A DNA stretch of 23,324 nucleotides, from the IMG/VR virus record IMGVR_UViG_3300021602_000153, positions 1-23,324 of that record. The stretch is one strand, 5' to 3'. This DNA is from a virus. A model generated the notes under the pieces. It was not told where the DNA came from. It saw only the letters and a program-made list of their open reading frames with translations, and did not search any database. Below are positions 1-6,971 of the stretch, piece after piece. The position numbers and the translations under genes are program-made. Position 1 is the first letter of the stretch. Each line of letters starts with the position of its first letter.

Positions 1-2
1 TT

Positions 3-1556
3 GGTGCGGTTAATACACTACCGGAGATTGATGGCGTCAATCGAAGACTACCGTTGGTGGTTAACGTTAACGGAATTCTTTACCCATCACTGGCCATGGA
101 AATATTACGTGTTGCTGCTGGTGATACTACATTCCAAGTTAAGCTAAGTGAACTGGGGGTGGATAAGATGCGTATCAAAAAGTTCGGCCCCATTACCACG
201 GACCACTTGGGTCGTATTTGGATTGATTGGAGTCAAAAACCTATTAACATTAGCATTATGGATTTACCTGAAAATCTAAATGGTGCCATTGTTATAGTTG
301 GGCCAGCCGCTGCTGGCATCAGTAATCCGGTGCCCACTGCGGTAGGCGCCCAGTTTCCACATTACGTGCAGGCAGTTGTAGCTGGTACTTTACTAAACAA
401 AATTAATATCACTCGCCCGGATTTTGCAGATGGTGCAGAAATCTTGACATTAGTGATACTGAGCGTTATACTATTATTACTATCGAGGTGGACTTATGTT
501 GGAATTCTTGCTAGCGTTATTGTGCTTGGGGGCTGTGTTTACGGCAGCAGTTATCTTTATGATAATTATCGTTGGCTTTTGGATATCACTGGCATCGTTG
601 CTGGTCTTGTTATTGTTCTTTTCCATGCTTATATCGTTAGGTTTGTAGGTGAGTTCCTACAAAAGCAACAGATTAAAAAACAATTCGGCAGTTATCTGTC
701 ACCAGACTTAGTAGCTAAGTTACAACGACAACCAGAATTATTACGTCTAGGTGGAGAAGAACAAGAACTTACAATTATATTTACTGACGTTCGTGGCTTT
801 ACTGCGATATCAGAACATTACGGACGTGATGTGCAGGGTCTTACTAAAATAATGAACCGTTACATGACTGCTATGACTAAGAAGATTTTAGAAAACAATG
901 GAACACTAGACAAATATATCGGAGATGCCCAGATGGCATTTTGGAACGCACCGCTTGATGACGTTAACCACGCTAAGAACGCAGTACGTACAGCATTGCA
1001 AATGATGGAAAGTTTAGATGAATTTAATAAAGAAGTTACAGCAGAAGGTGTTCCAGCTTTTGGTATGGGTTTGGGAATTAATACTGCCACCGTTGTGGTG
1101 GGCAACATGGGCAGTGATCAACGGTTTGACTATACTTGTCTTGGCGACGGTGTTAATTTGGCGTCAAGACTCGAGGGCCAGACTAAGCCGTACGGCGTCA
1201 AAATTATTCTCGGCCCAATAACAGCAGAGCAAGTTAAAGATGAATACTTTGTGCTTGAGCTAGATAAGATTGCGGTAAAGGGCAAGAAAGTTGGCGTTAA
1301 TATCTTCACTGTGCTTGACCTATATCCCGGTGCGCATGGTGAATATGAAATGGGGCGCGGAGATCATGAAGAAATGTTAACAGCATATCGCAATCGAGAA
1401 TTCGAACACGCTATATTTTTATGTGATAGTTTGATAGGCGAATTCGATGGACAGATGGATGCTTACTATGCAATGTGGAAAGATCGCTGTAAAGAAATGA
1501 AGCTGAGTAATCTGCCACACAATTGGGACGGCACATACGTATCAACAAGCAAATAA
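3..1556 (+). CDS. CHASE2-domain class III adenylate cyclase, 5' end outside window
   Basis: Membrane sensor enzyme predicted to make cAMP from ATP. The frame is open from base 3, and the residues before the TTG at 54 (GAVNTLPEIDGVNRR) continue a CHASE2 domain, so the true start lies upstream of the window. Order: end of the extracytoplasmic CHASE2 sensor, about three membrane segments (bases ~440-640), a short linker, then the cyclase domain. Counting from base 3, the metal-binding aspartates are D262 (FTDVRGFT) and D308 (KYIGDA). Adenine-selecting K304 and D376 are present, as are transition-state N385 and R389 (GDGVNLASR), so the domain looks active as an adenylate rather than guanylate cyclase. 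The last ~120 residues form a tail that recurs as a separate gene at 8290-8643. In bacteria CHASE2 cyclases often sit beside FecR-domain genes, and one lies at 5022-6140 here. The signal sensed is unknown. Confidence 0.9.
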   Translation, partial: GAVNTLPEIDGVNRRLPLVVNVNGILYPSLAMEILRVAAGDTTFQVKLSELGVDKMRIKKFGPITTDHLGRIWIDWSQKPINISIMDLPENLNGAIVIVGPAAAGISNPVPTAVGAQFPHYVQAVVAGTLLNKINITRPDFADGAEILTLVILSVILLLLSRWTYVGILASVIVLGGCVYGSSYLYDNYRWLLDITGIVAGLVIVLFHAYIVRFVGEFLQKQQIKKQFGSYLSPDLVAKLQRQPELLRLGGEEQELTIIFTDVRGFTAISEHYGRDVQGLTKIMNRYMTAMTKKILENNGTLDKYIGDAQMAFWNAPLDDVNHAKNAVRTALQMMESLDEFNKEVTAEGVPAFGMGLGINTATVVVGNMGSDQRFDYTCLGDGVNLASRLEGQTKPYGVKIILGPITAEQVKDEYFVLELDKIAVKGKKVGVNIFTVLDLYPGAHGEYEMGRGDHEEMLTAYRNREFEHAIFLCDSLIGEFDGQMDAYYAMWKDRCKEMKLSNLPHNWDGTYVSTSK

Positions 1557-1562
1557 TTGTAG

Positions 1563-1592
1563 TAAAACTGCAATAATTAAATATCAGTTTTA
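1563..1592. repeat. Inverted repeat after the cyclase gene
   Basis: TAAAACTG (1563-1570) and CAGTTTTA (1585-1592) are perfect 8-base complements around a 14-base AT-rich loop. It lies 7 bases past the cyclase stop codon. It could be a weak terminator or an operator. The stem is AT-rich and no clear T-run follows, so a terminator role is uncertain. The rest of the 119-base gap up to 1676 holds a TAAATA motif at 1596-1601 and nothing else I recognise. Confidence 0.35.
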
Positions 1593-1675
1593 TTGTAAAT
1601 ATTACTATGATAGTTTAAATCGGGTACAAGATAGAGTATCGCTGGAACTCGTAACCAGTAACTTTTGGATCACAA

Positions 1676-2476
1676 ATGTCAGAAAAAAAGTACAGAACAA
1701 TTTTTATTTCCGACGTTCATCTAGGAACCAAAGACTGCAAAGCCAATCAATTAAATAATTTTCTTAAACACAATACATGCGATACGTTATACATGGTAGG
1801 TGATATAATTGACGCATGGAAAATTCAACAGAACAGATGGAAATGGAATCAAAGTCATAGTAATGTTATCCGTCGGGTACTTGGCCATGCTAAACGAAAT
1901 ACAAAAATAATTTACATAGCGGGTAATCATGATGAATTTCTTCGCCCCTTAATACCTTATGGCATTGGATTTGGAAGTATTGATATAGTAAATCAAGCAG
2001 AACACATGGGCATAGATGGAAAAAGATATCTAGTCACACACGGAGATTTATTTGATGGCATTACTAGATTAGCACCATGGATCAGTTTTTTAGGTGATAA
2101 GGCGTATGATACCGTACTTTCTCTTAATAGCAAATTCAATTGGATTCGACATCGCATGGGGTTTGGCTATTGGAGTCTTAGTCAATATCTTAAACGTCGA
2201 GTTAAACGAGCAGTAGACTTTATATTTCAATTTGAAAAGAACTTAGCTACATATTGCAAAAAACGTGGATATGATGGAGTGATATGCGGTCACATACATC
2301 ATGCAGAGATTAAAGAAATAGATGGTGTTACGTACATGAACGATGGGGACTGGGTAGAATCATGTACTGCACTAGTAGAACATCATGATGGCCGTTGGGA
2401 AATAATTACGTGGGTTCAGGAGAAAGATCATGTGGATATTACTACTGATAGCAGTACACATCAACAACCCGAATGA
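1676..2476 (+). CDS. LpxH-like calcineurin-type metallophosphoesterase
   Basis: Predicted two-metal phosphoesterase of the UDP-2,3-diacylglucosamine diphosphatase (LpxH-like) group, 266 aa. The metallophosphoesterase signature is complete and in order: ISDVHLG near residue 11, GDIIDAW near 42, GNHDE near 83, THGD near 120 and GHIHH near 202, giving all expected metal ligands. LpxH itself splits UDP-diacylglucosamine in lipid A synthesis. Proteins of this broader group are often encoded beside a family-4 glycosyltransferase, as here (2585-3592), which points to glycolipid or surface-sugar work rather than a confirmed LpxH reaction. ATG start; the preceding bases show only a weak ribosome site. 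The 3' end overlaps a small gene in another frame (2430-2603). Its substrate cannot be read from sequence. Confidence 0.8.
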   Translation: MSEKKYRTIFISDVHLGTKDCKANQLNNFLKHNTCDTLYMVGDIIDAWKIQQNRWKWNQSHSNVIRRVLGHAKRNTKIIYIAGNHDEFLRPLIPYGIGFGSIDIVNQAEHMGIDGKRYLVTHGDLFDGITRLAPWISFLGDKAYDTVLSLNSKFNWIRHRMGFGYWSLSQYLKRRVKRAVDFIFQFEKNLATYCKKRGYDGVICGHIHHAEIKEIDGVTYMNDGDWVESCTALVEHHDGRWEIITWVQEKDHVDITTDSSTHQQPE

Positions 2477-2603
2477 TGTACCAGCAAAGGTACACATTCC
2501 GTTCGAAAATCAAGCAGCATGTGAGTATGCTAAAACCAATATGACATATTGGATTAAATTTGAAAATTTTAAGGTAGTAGGCGAATGCAAAAAACAATCC
2601 TGA
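2430..2603 (+). CDS. Small hydrophobic-leader protein with two cysteines, 57 aa
   Basis: Unrecognised small gene overlapping its neighbours in a different frame. The protein begins MWILLLIAVHINN, a short hydrophobic stretch that could be a membrane anchor or signal, followed by a polar part with C31 and C53 (FENQAACEYAK and VVGECKKQS). A strong ribosome site, AGGAG, sits 7 bases before its ATG, inside the 3' end of the phosphoesterase gene. Its stop lies 19 bases inside the glycosyltransferase gene, so the three genes look translationally coupled. The layout of a hydrophobic start, an aromatic patch and two spaced cysteines resembles small proteins I know from aquatic phages, but I cannot name a family. 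It is short, and the evidence is the ribosome site plus exact filling of the gap between two genes. Confidence 0.6.
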   Translation: MWILLLIAVHINNPNDVPAKVHIPFENQAACEYAKTNMTYWIKFENFKVVGECKKQS

Positions 2604-3592
2604 TAGTAACAGATAATTTACCGGAGCAGATTAATGGCGTGGTTACGACCTACAAAAATATTGAGGCTTATGCGATTCGGGACAACTATCGTGTTGTATA
2701 TCTTGATCCCGGGCGGTTCCGCTATGTTGATTGCCCTGGCTACAACCAAGTCAAGATTGCCTTTCCGAGGAAGGTGGGCAAGATACTTGAGGAGATCAAT
2801 CCGGATCATATCCACATCGCCACGGAGGGTCCTGTTGGTTTGTGTGTTAGACAATATCTTGACAAACACAATTATAGGTACAATACTGCTTATCATACTA
2901 AGTTTCCGGAAGGACTTAGAAAACTTTTTGGAATACCTGAAGCCCTTACTTGGCCTTTAATAAGATGGTTTCATAAACATAGCGGTAAAGTATTGACCAC
3001 TACGGAAAGCATGGTAGAAGAATTACGAGCCCATGGATTTGATGGTGAACTAGTGTCTTGGACTCGTGGGGTTGATCGTGAGATTTTTAATCCAAGCAGA
3101 AGAATAAGGGCCAACGAACAAACAGTATTGGTGTGTGTTGCCAGGGTGAGTAAAGAAAAGAATCTTGAAGATTTCTTTAAATTGGACTTTCCTAATTGTC
3201 GTAAGATAATGGTGGGAGACGGGCCTATGTTGTCAACCTATAAGAAGCAATATCCCGAAGTAGAGTTTGTAGGTTTAAAAACAGGAGCAGAGTTGGCTGA
3301 ATACTATGCTAATGCTGATGTATTTGTATTTCCAAGTCAGTGGGAAACATTTGGTATTGTTATGATAGAAGCTATGGCATGTGGAACTCCTGTTGCTGCT
3401 TATCCATGCCAAGGTCCAAAAGATGTTATTGATCAAGGCATAACAGGCTACATGGATGAATCATTATCTACTGCTACATATCGTTGTCTAGGTTTGAGTA
3501 GGGATCGGGTAGCAGTAGGAAGTCAGCGTTGGAGCTGGGAATATGCCTGGGAAATATTTAGGGCACATCTTGTTCCTGCAAAAATGGACTAA
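2585..3592 (+). CDS. GT4-family glycosyltransferase
   Basis: Predicted retaining GT-B glycosyltransferase that moves a sugar from a nucleotide-sugar donor to a lipid or glycan acceptor. The N-terminal half opens with ILIVTDNLPEQINGVV, the acceptor-side loop typical of GT4 enzymes. The C-terminal half has the VCVARVSKEKNLE strand, the VGDGP turn and the donor-site signature ending in ETFGIVMIEAMACGTPVAA, which contains the E-x7-E pair. At 335 aa it is a little short for the family but both Rossmann halves are present. It follows the LpxH-like gene, a pairing seen in bacterial glycolipid clusters. Bases ~2700-2820 are visibly richer in G+C than the rest of the gene. The stop overlaps the end of the convergent gene at 3589 by 4 bases, so no terminator separates them. 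Confidence 0.85.
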   Translation: MQKTILIVTDNLPEQINGVVTTYKNIEAYAIRDNYRVVYLDPGRFRYVDCPGYNQVKIAFPRKVGKILEEINPDHIHIATEGPVGLCVRQYLDKHNYRYNTAYHTKFPEGLRKLFGIPEALTWPLIRWFHKHSGKVLTTTESMVEELRAHGFDGELVSWTRGVDREIFNPSRRIRANEQTVLVCVARVSKEKNLEDFFKLDFPNCRKIMVGDGPMLSTYKKQYPEVEFVGLKTGAELAEYYANADVFVFPSQWETFGIVMIEAMACGTPVAAYPCQGPKDVIDQGITGYMDESLSTATYRCLGLSRDRVAVGSQRWSWEYAWEIFRAHLVPAKMD

Positions 3593-3900
3593 CTACTACC
3601 ACCACTGTCTGCGCTGTCATTTTTCTTATTAATTACTTCTTCAGCTTCTACACGTTCTGCTTCAATAGTTTTGCCGCGTAGATGCAATACAGTATTGACC
3701 TTTTGGTTAAGTCTAATCAAATCATTATCCAACATACGTATACGGTCGATCAAAGCGATAAGAACTGTATTAGCATCCGAAATAACTGGCTTGATTTCTG
3801 ATGTAGCCCACGACCATACATATTTTATAATGGCACCTAATCCCACTGCCGCAACAATAGGGAATCCATACTTACTAATTAAATCTGCTATATTGTCCAT
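3589..3900 (-). CDS. Small holin-like membrane protein (paralogue of 4079-4360)
   Basis: A 103-aa protein with one N-terminal membrane segment (about residues 12-33, GFPIVAAVGLGAIIKYVWSW), then an amphipathic helix and a charged tail rich in Glu, Lys and Ser. It matches the 93-aa protein at 4079-4360 over its first ~75 residues: shared LIS..GFPI.AA start, then ALI/ALDxR, an xxMxxDxIRI/L pattern and a closing VxxxLxL. Short one-helix proteins of this layout are common in aquatic myoviruses, and some are called holins or holin-like. A role in inner-membrane permeabilisation or lysis timing is inferred, not shown. Its ATG overlaps the stop of the preceding 59-aa gene as TAATG. It is the last gene of a three-gene block. 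Confidence 0.75.
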   Translation of the reverse strand: MDNIADLISKYGFPIVAAVGLGAIIKYVWSWATSEIKPVISDANTVLIALIDRIRMLDNDLIRLNQKVNTVLHLRGKTIEAERVEAEEVINKKNDSADSGGSS

Positions 3901-4079
3901 TATTCATATCCTCTTACAAATTTTTCTATAGGGTCCAGTTTAACTAATTGTCGCTTGCCGTCAATGTCAGTAAACTTAAACAAGTCACCCTCTTTCCATC
4001 CTATTGTATGAACATCAAGTTCTTCGTCTAAGATAATTTTGTCGTCACTTAAATCCCAAGTGTAGTCATAGTATAACAT
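3900..4079 (-). CDS. Hypothetical 59-aa acidic protein
   Basis: Small gene between two holin-like genes, joined to both by one-base TAATG overlaps, which strongly supports it as real. The protein starts MLYYDYTWDLSDDKI and ends VKLDPIEKFVRGYE. It is acidic with several aromatic residues, has no membrane segment or cysteine, and its alternating pattern (GDLFKFTDIDGKRQLVKLD) suggests a small beta-barrel or beta-sandwich. I do not recognise the family. Its position suggests expression with, and possibly a partner role for, the flanking membrane proteins. Confidence 0.75.
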   Translation of the reverse strand: MLYYDYTWDLSDDKIILDEELDVHTIGWKEGDLFKFTDIDGKRQLVKLDPIEKFVRGYE

Positions 4080-4360
4080 TAGTCTCTCCTAGCGTCTGAC
4101 TTACCATCGGCACGAGCAATACGATCTACGTCTGGTTTTAATCCTAGCGCATTTGATACTACTGAGTCTATGCGTATAACATCGTGATTCATTGTCTTAA
4201 CACGATTGTCTAATGCTGTAATGATACCGGCCATGCCCTTAACAGCTGACAATACTCCGGCTAGTAATAGTTTTATAGTAAGATATACAAAGTATCCACC
4301 TGCTATAGCAGCAGCAATAGGGAATCCTAGGTCACTTATAAGTTTGAATATTTCATTCAT
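4079..4360 (-). CDS. Small holin-like membrane protein
   Basis: A 93-aa protein with a membrane-buried N-terminal part (residues ~12-45, GFPIAAAIAGGYFVYLTIKL onward) and a C-terminal amphipathic helix with the pattern ALDNRVKTMNHDVIRID, ending in a charged tail. It is a paralogue of the protein at 3589-3900. This arrangement is familiar from small proteins of marine and freshwater T4-like phages, sometimes grouped with holins, but no biochemical role is established from sequence. It is the first gene of a three-gene block. A ribosome site (AGGAA) lies just before the ATG, and a CTAAATA motif lies 28 bases upstream of it (4389-4395), matching a phage late-promoter geometry. Confidence 0.8.
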   Translation of the reverse strand: MNEIFKLISDLGFPIAAAIAGGYFVYLTIKLLLAGVLSAVKGMAGIITALDNRVKTMNHDVIRIDSVVSNALGLKPDVDRIARADGKSDARRD

Positions 4361-4388
4361 TGTAGTTCCTATTTTATTATTATATTAA

Positions 4389-4395
4389 TATTTAG
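4389..4395 (-). promoter_or_regulatory. Candidate late promoter, CTAAATA
   Basis: Reading on the minus strand, AACTAAATATT lies in the 41-base gap between the second curlin gene and the holin-like gene, 28 bases before that gene's ATG. The core resembles the T4 late -10 element TATAAATA. The same core recurs upstream of several other genes in this window. Confidence 0.45.
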
Positions 4396-4401
4396 TTACT
4401 A

Positions 4402-5025
4402 TTAATTCCTAACGTAACTGTAACTCCCACAAGTCGTGCATTGAATCGCCATCGATCCTGTATTCGCTTGCGTGGGGTTGGTTTGCTGTATTGTCACTGT
4501 AGCACCAGCTGTGCCATTTAATCCAAGAGAAAAACTTTTATCTCCAGATCCAGATTGCGTAGAGTTAATCGTATTGCCGCTGTTAACAGTACCAGATTGG
4601 CCTGTTATGTTTAATGTATGATTGCCGGTACCGGCTTGATTCGCAGTTATAGAATTTGCATTGCCCACTAGATTTTGTATTGATGTTGTATGATTGCCAA
4701 CTCCATCTTGAAATAGTATTACACTATTACTATATCCATTGGGTATCTCAACTGCGGCTTTTTTATCACCTGTGCCCTGCTGTGTAATTCTCACATAGTT
4801 GGCATCACTGCCAGCAGTAGTTCCGGTAGTGGGAAGGTTGGCATTTACCCAAGTTTCAGGGGGTAAGTTTGCACCTATCGCAATTCGAGCATAATGATTG
4901 CCATCTGATTGTGTAATGTTAATGGAGTTATTATCCCCCACTTGATCTATGTAGACATTGGGATTCCACTGAGTACTTTGTGCCCAGACGGTAAATGGAA
5001 ACAATAATAGTAAAAGTAATTTCAT
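4402..5025 (-). CDS. Secreted curlin-repeat (CsgA/CsgB-like) protein 2
   Basis: Predicted substrate of the CsgG pore that could assemble into extracellular amyloid. A signal peptide (MKLLLLLLFPFTVWA, cleavage after A15) is followed by YIDQVGDNNSINITQ and then imperfect curlin-type units built on Asn, Gln, Gly, Ser and Thr, such as ITQQGTGD, NQAGTGNHTLNITGQSG and STQSGSGDKS. These keep the Q-x-G-x-x-N spacing of curlin repeats. The C-terminus is unusual: CTTCG gives a CxxC pair at residues 196 and 199, then SYSYVRN. At 207 aa it is longer than E. coli CsgA (151 aa). The ATG overlaps the FecR stop as ATGA, so the two are coupled. Whether it acts as fibre subunit or nucleator cannot be decided; the distinct tail would fit a CsgB-like role. 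Confidence 0.8.
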   Translation of the reverse strand: MKLLLLLLFPFTVWAQSTQWNPNVYIDQVGDNNSINITQSDGNHYARIAIGANLPPETWVNANLPTTGTTAGSDANYVRITQQGTGDKKAAVEIPNGYSNSVILFQDGVGNHTTSIQNLVGNANSITANQAGTGNHTLNITGQSGTVNSGNTINSTQSGSGDKSFSLGLNGTAGATVTIQQTNPTQANTGSMAIQCTTCGSYSYVRN

Positions 5026-6140
5026 TTTTGCACAATATTAATAACTGTATTGCCACCTGAATTAATACGATTACGTATCTCAACTGATCCTTGTATTTGT
5101 GTTAACACACTATTTTGTCGAGTAGGGGTTGTCACACATTGTTTATTTCCGCCATCATCACGACATAGAGTGACAACGGGTTCGTCAAGTGCTACTGTAA
5201 CACCAGATGTAGGAACATAGTCTGGTAATAACTTAGGAGCACCTGATATAGGCTTTAATAAGTTAGCTGTTTGCGCTGATAATTGTGCGTTAACTATGTC
5301 CAATAAGTTAACTAAAAAATCTTGTTCCAATAAGTTTTGGCTGAGTCGGTCCTTGAACACTTCTGCTTGTGCTATATCAATAGCGTTGTTTAGTCCTTCT
5401 GCCTTGAGAAAATCTACATCTAATGCGCCTAACTTTAACGAACCCTTTGCATTTTTATCTTCTTGCAATTCTTTCGGAGGATTAACGATTAACATATTGC
5501 TAATTTGATCTTCTGTTAATTTAAGTATGACAGGAGGTCTAGGTTTAAAATCTCTACTGTCTACTTTGGTTGCTTGAAATGGTTTGTTCATTACGATAAA
5601 TCCTACTTCTGTAGTAACTGATATTTCGCCTGTCTTACAATCACGTTCTACGTCACGCCATCCAAATGGACAGCTTGGTAATAGAATAATAGTGCTTCGA
5701 CCAAACTCATCTACCGTGGCACTAAAATCTGTTCCACGAACACCAATGGTGGCAACCGGAGTATTAACTGACACTGATTGCGGATTGTTCTTGGCAATTT
5801 GCCCACTGGCATAACGTACTGTGCCGTGTGCTACATTAACAGCTAACTTACCACCCTTGGTAGTAGCAGGGTCATATACAAAGTCATCTATAACTAAACG
5901 ACTATTTTCGTTTACCAGTACCTTTGTATCATCATCAAAGGTTATTCCCACTTTGCCCTGGGTTGTCCGAACCGCATCTTCCATCTCCACTTTTGTCCCC
6001 TTCTTCCCTTCCAGATTTTCCTTCTTGCGTTGTATATTTGGAACTGTGTTGGTAGTTTCTGTGACTGTCCCTATCGCGGCGTCGGATTTCTGCGATGTAC
6101 TCACTAAGCAAACCAATAGTACGACCATCCATAATTTCAT
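5022..6140 (-). CDS. Secreted FecR-domain protein
   Basis: Predicted periplasmic or exported protein of 372 aa. A signal peptide (MKLWMVVLLVCLVSTSQKSDA) is followed by a FecR domain at about residues 55-140: VRTTQGKVGITFDDDTKV, then a beta-rich segment and the hallmark NTPVATIGVRGTDF. The rest is a long helical and then beta-rich C-terminal part with no family I know. The last residues, NSGGNTVINIVQK, look like half a curlin repeat. FecR proteins usually work as periplasmic partners in signalling, and in bacteria they often accompany CHASE2 cyclases; one is at 3-1556. I chose the ATG at 6140 over the GTG at 6143 because GGAGG sits 4 bases before the ATG and only 1 base before the GTG. Its stop overlaps the next curlin gene. 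Confidence 0.85.
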   Translation of the reverse strand: MKLWMVVLLVCLVSTSQKSDAAIGTVTETTNTVPNIQRKKENLEGKKGTKVEMEDAVRTTQGKVGITFDDDTKVLVNENSRLVIDDFVYDPATTKGGKLAVNVAHGTVRYASGQIAKNNPQSVSVNTPVATIGVRGTDFSATVDEFGRSTIILLPSCPFGWRDVERDCKTGEISVTTEVGFIVMNKPFQATKVDSRDFKPRPPVILKLTEDQISNMLIVNPPKELQEDKNAKGSLKLGALDVDFLKAEGLNNAIDIAQAEVFKDRLSQNLLEQDFLVNLLDIVNAQLSAQTANLLKPISGAPKLLPDYVPTSGVTVALDEPVVTLCRDDGGNKQCVTTPTRQNSVLTQIQGSVEIRNRINSGGNTVINIVQK

Positions 6141-6152
6141 CACTCCTCCGAC

Positions 6153-6944
6153 TTATCTTGTATTGCTATTAACGGTAAATGTATTAGTGCTACCAACAGA
6201 CTTAATGTTTATAATACTGTCTGAACTAGTGCCACCCTGTGTGATGCTGGTTGTATTGCCTGATCCATTATAGTCTAATTTAACAGAATGTCCATTAGTT
6301 GCACCACCGCTTTGTGTGATTCCGGTAGTATTACTAGCACCAACAGTAGTGATATCAACGGTACCCTTATCGCCAGTCATGTTAAGTGTTGTGCTATTGC
6401 CACCACCACCTGTTTGACTAATTGTAGTGAGTGTAGAGTTAGCGTTAACCGTGGCAATTAAACTATTGTTTGCCCCTCCCGAGGTAACAGCAGTAAGACT
6501 GTTCCCAGACCCTAACACGTTAACATTAGCATTGGCTGTGTTGCCAGTTTGATTAATACTGATATAATTGCTTTCGCTAACTCCAGATCCAGAATTATTA
6601 CTGTTAATGACAGCAGTGGCGTTGTTACCAGTTACACCGTATATAACGGTAGGATTATTCATGCCATTACCGGTAGTAGTTTTTACACCCAGGCTCAGCA
6701 TATTGCCACTACCAATTTGATTGATGGTAATTTGATTGTTGTCTCCATAGATAGTACTGGGAGTACTATTACCTGACCCTATTCCCTGTATACCACGGAC
6801 AACGTTGCCTGCGCCGTCTTGCGTTATATTGATGGTAGCGTTGTCTCCGCTTTGATCAATATAGATACTATTGTCGGCTGCGATTGATAAACTAGCAAAT
6901 CCGATTAGTAGTAATGCCAATATTTTTTTTATTATTGTTGTCAT
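6153..6944 (-). CDS. Secreted curlin-repeat (CsgA-like) protein 1
   Basis: Predicted main curli-like amyloid subunit, 263 aa. A signal peptide (cleavage near SIA/AD, residues 22-23) is followed by YIDQSGDNATINITQDG, nearly the same opening as the second curlin at 4402-5025. About ten imperfect repeats follow with the curlin pattern of Gln/Asn and Gly spaced by short beta strands: ITINQIGSGNML, ISINQTGNTANANV, TTISQTGGGGNSTTL, TGITQSGGATNGHSV and TSITQGGTSSDSIINI. The mature protein is almost all Gly, Ser, Thr, Asn, Ile and Val with very few charges, as expected of functional amyloids. It follows csgG by 27 bases, with a ribosome site (AAGGAAG) and a small hairpin in the gap. Confidence 0.85.
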   Translation of the reverse strand: MTTIIKKILALLLIGFASLSIAADNSIYIDQSGDNATINITQDGAGNVVRGIQGIGSGNSTPSTIYGDNNQITINQIGSGNMLSLGVKTTTGNGMNNPTVIYGVTGNNATAVINSNNSGSGVSESNYISINQTGNTANANVNVLGSGNSLTAVTSGGANNSLIATVNANSTLTTISQTGGGGNSTTLNMTGDKGTVDITTVGASNTTGITQSGGATNGHSVKLDYNGSGNTTSITQGGTSSDSIINIKSVGSTNTFTVNSNTR

Positions 6945-6955
6945 TATACTTCCTT

Positions 6956-6970
6956 AAGGGTTGTGCCCTT
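6956..6970 (-). repeat. Small hairpin between csgG and curlin 1
   Basis: AAGGG and CCCTT are perfect 5-base complements around a 5-base loop in the 27-base csgG-curlin gap, directly before the AAGGAAG ribosome site of the curlin gene. It could affect mRNA stability or raise translation of the curlin relative to CsgG. No T-run follows, so it is not a typical terminator. Confidence 0.3.
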
Positions 6971-6971
6971 G

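Noticed and set aside
2477-2494. TGTACC/GGTACA hairpin as a terminator after the phosphoesterase gene
   Set aside because: No T-run follows, and it lies inside the small gene at 2430-2603 and just before the coupled glycosyltransferase.
2495-2515. tRNA-like GTTCGAAA segment
   Set aside because: No cloverleaf arms can be drawn around it and it lies within a coding frame.
6141-6143. GTG start for the FecR protein
   Set aside because: It would leave only 1 base after GGAGG; the adjacent ATG has a workable 4-base spacing.
5821-6273. 150-aa open frame on the plus strand
   Set aside because: Antisense to the FecR and curlin genes; an artefact of their codon use.
6153-6944. Tandem repeat or CRISPR-like array
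   Set aside because: The periodicity is at protein level (curlin repeats); the DNA units are not near-identical and there are no spacers.
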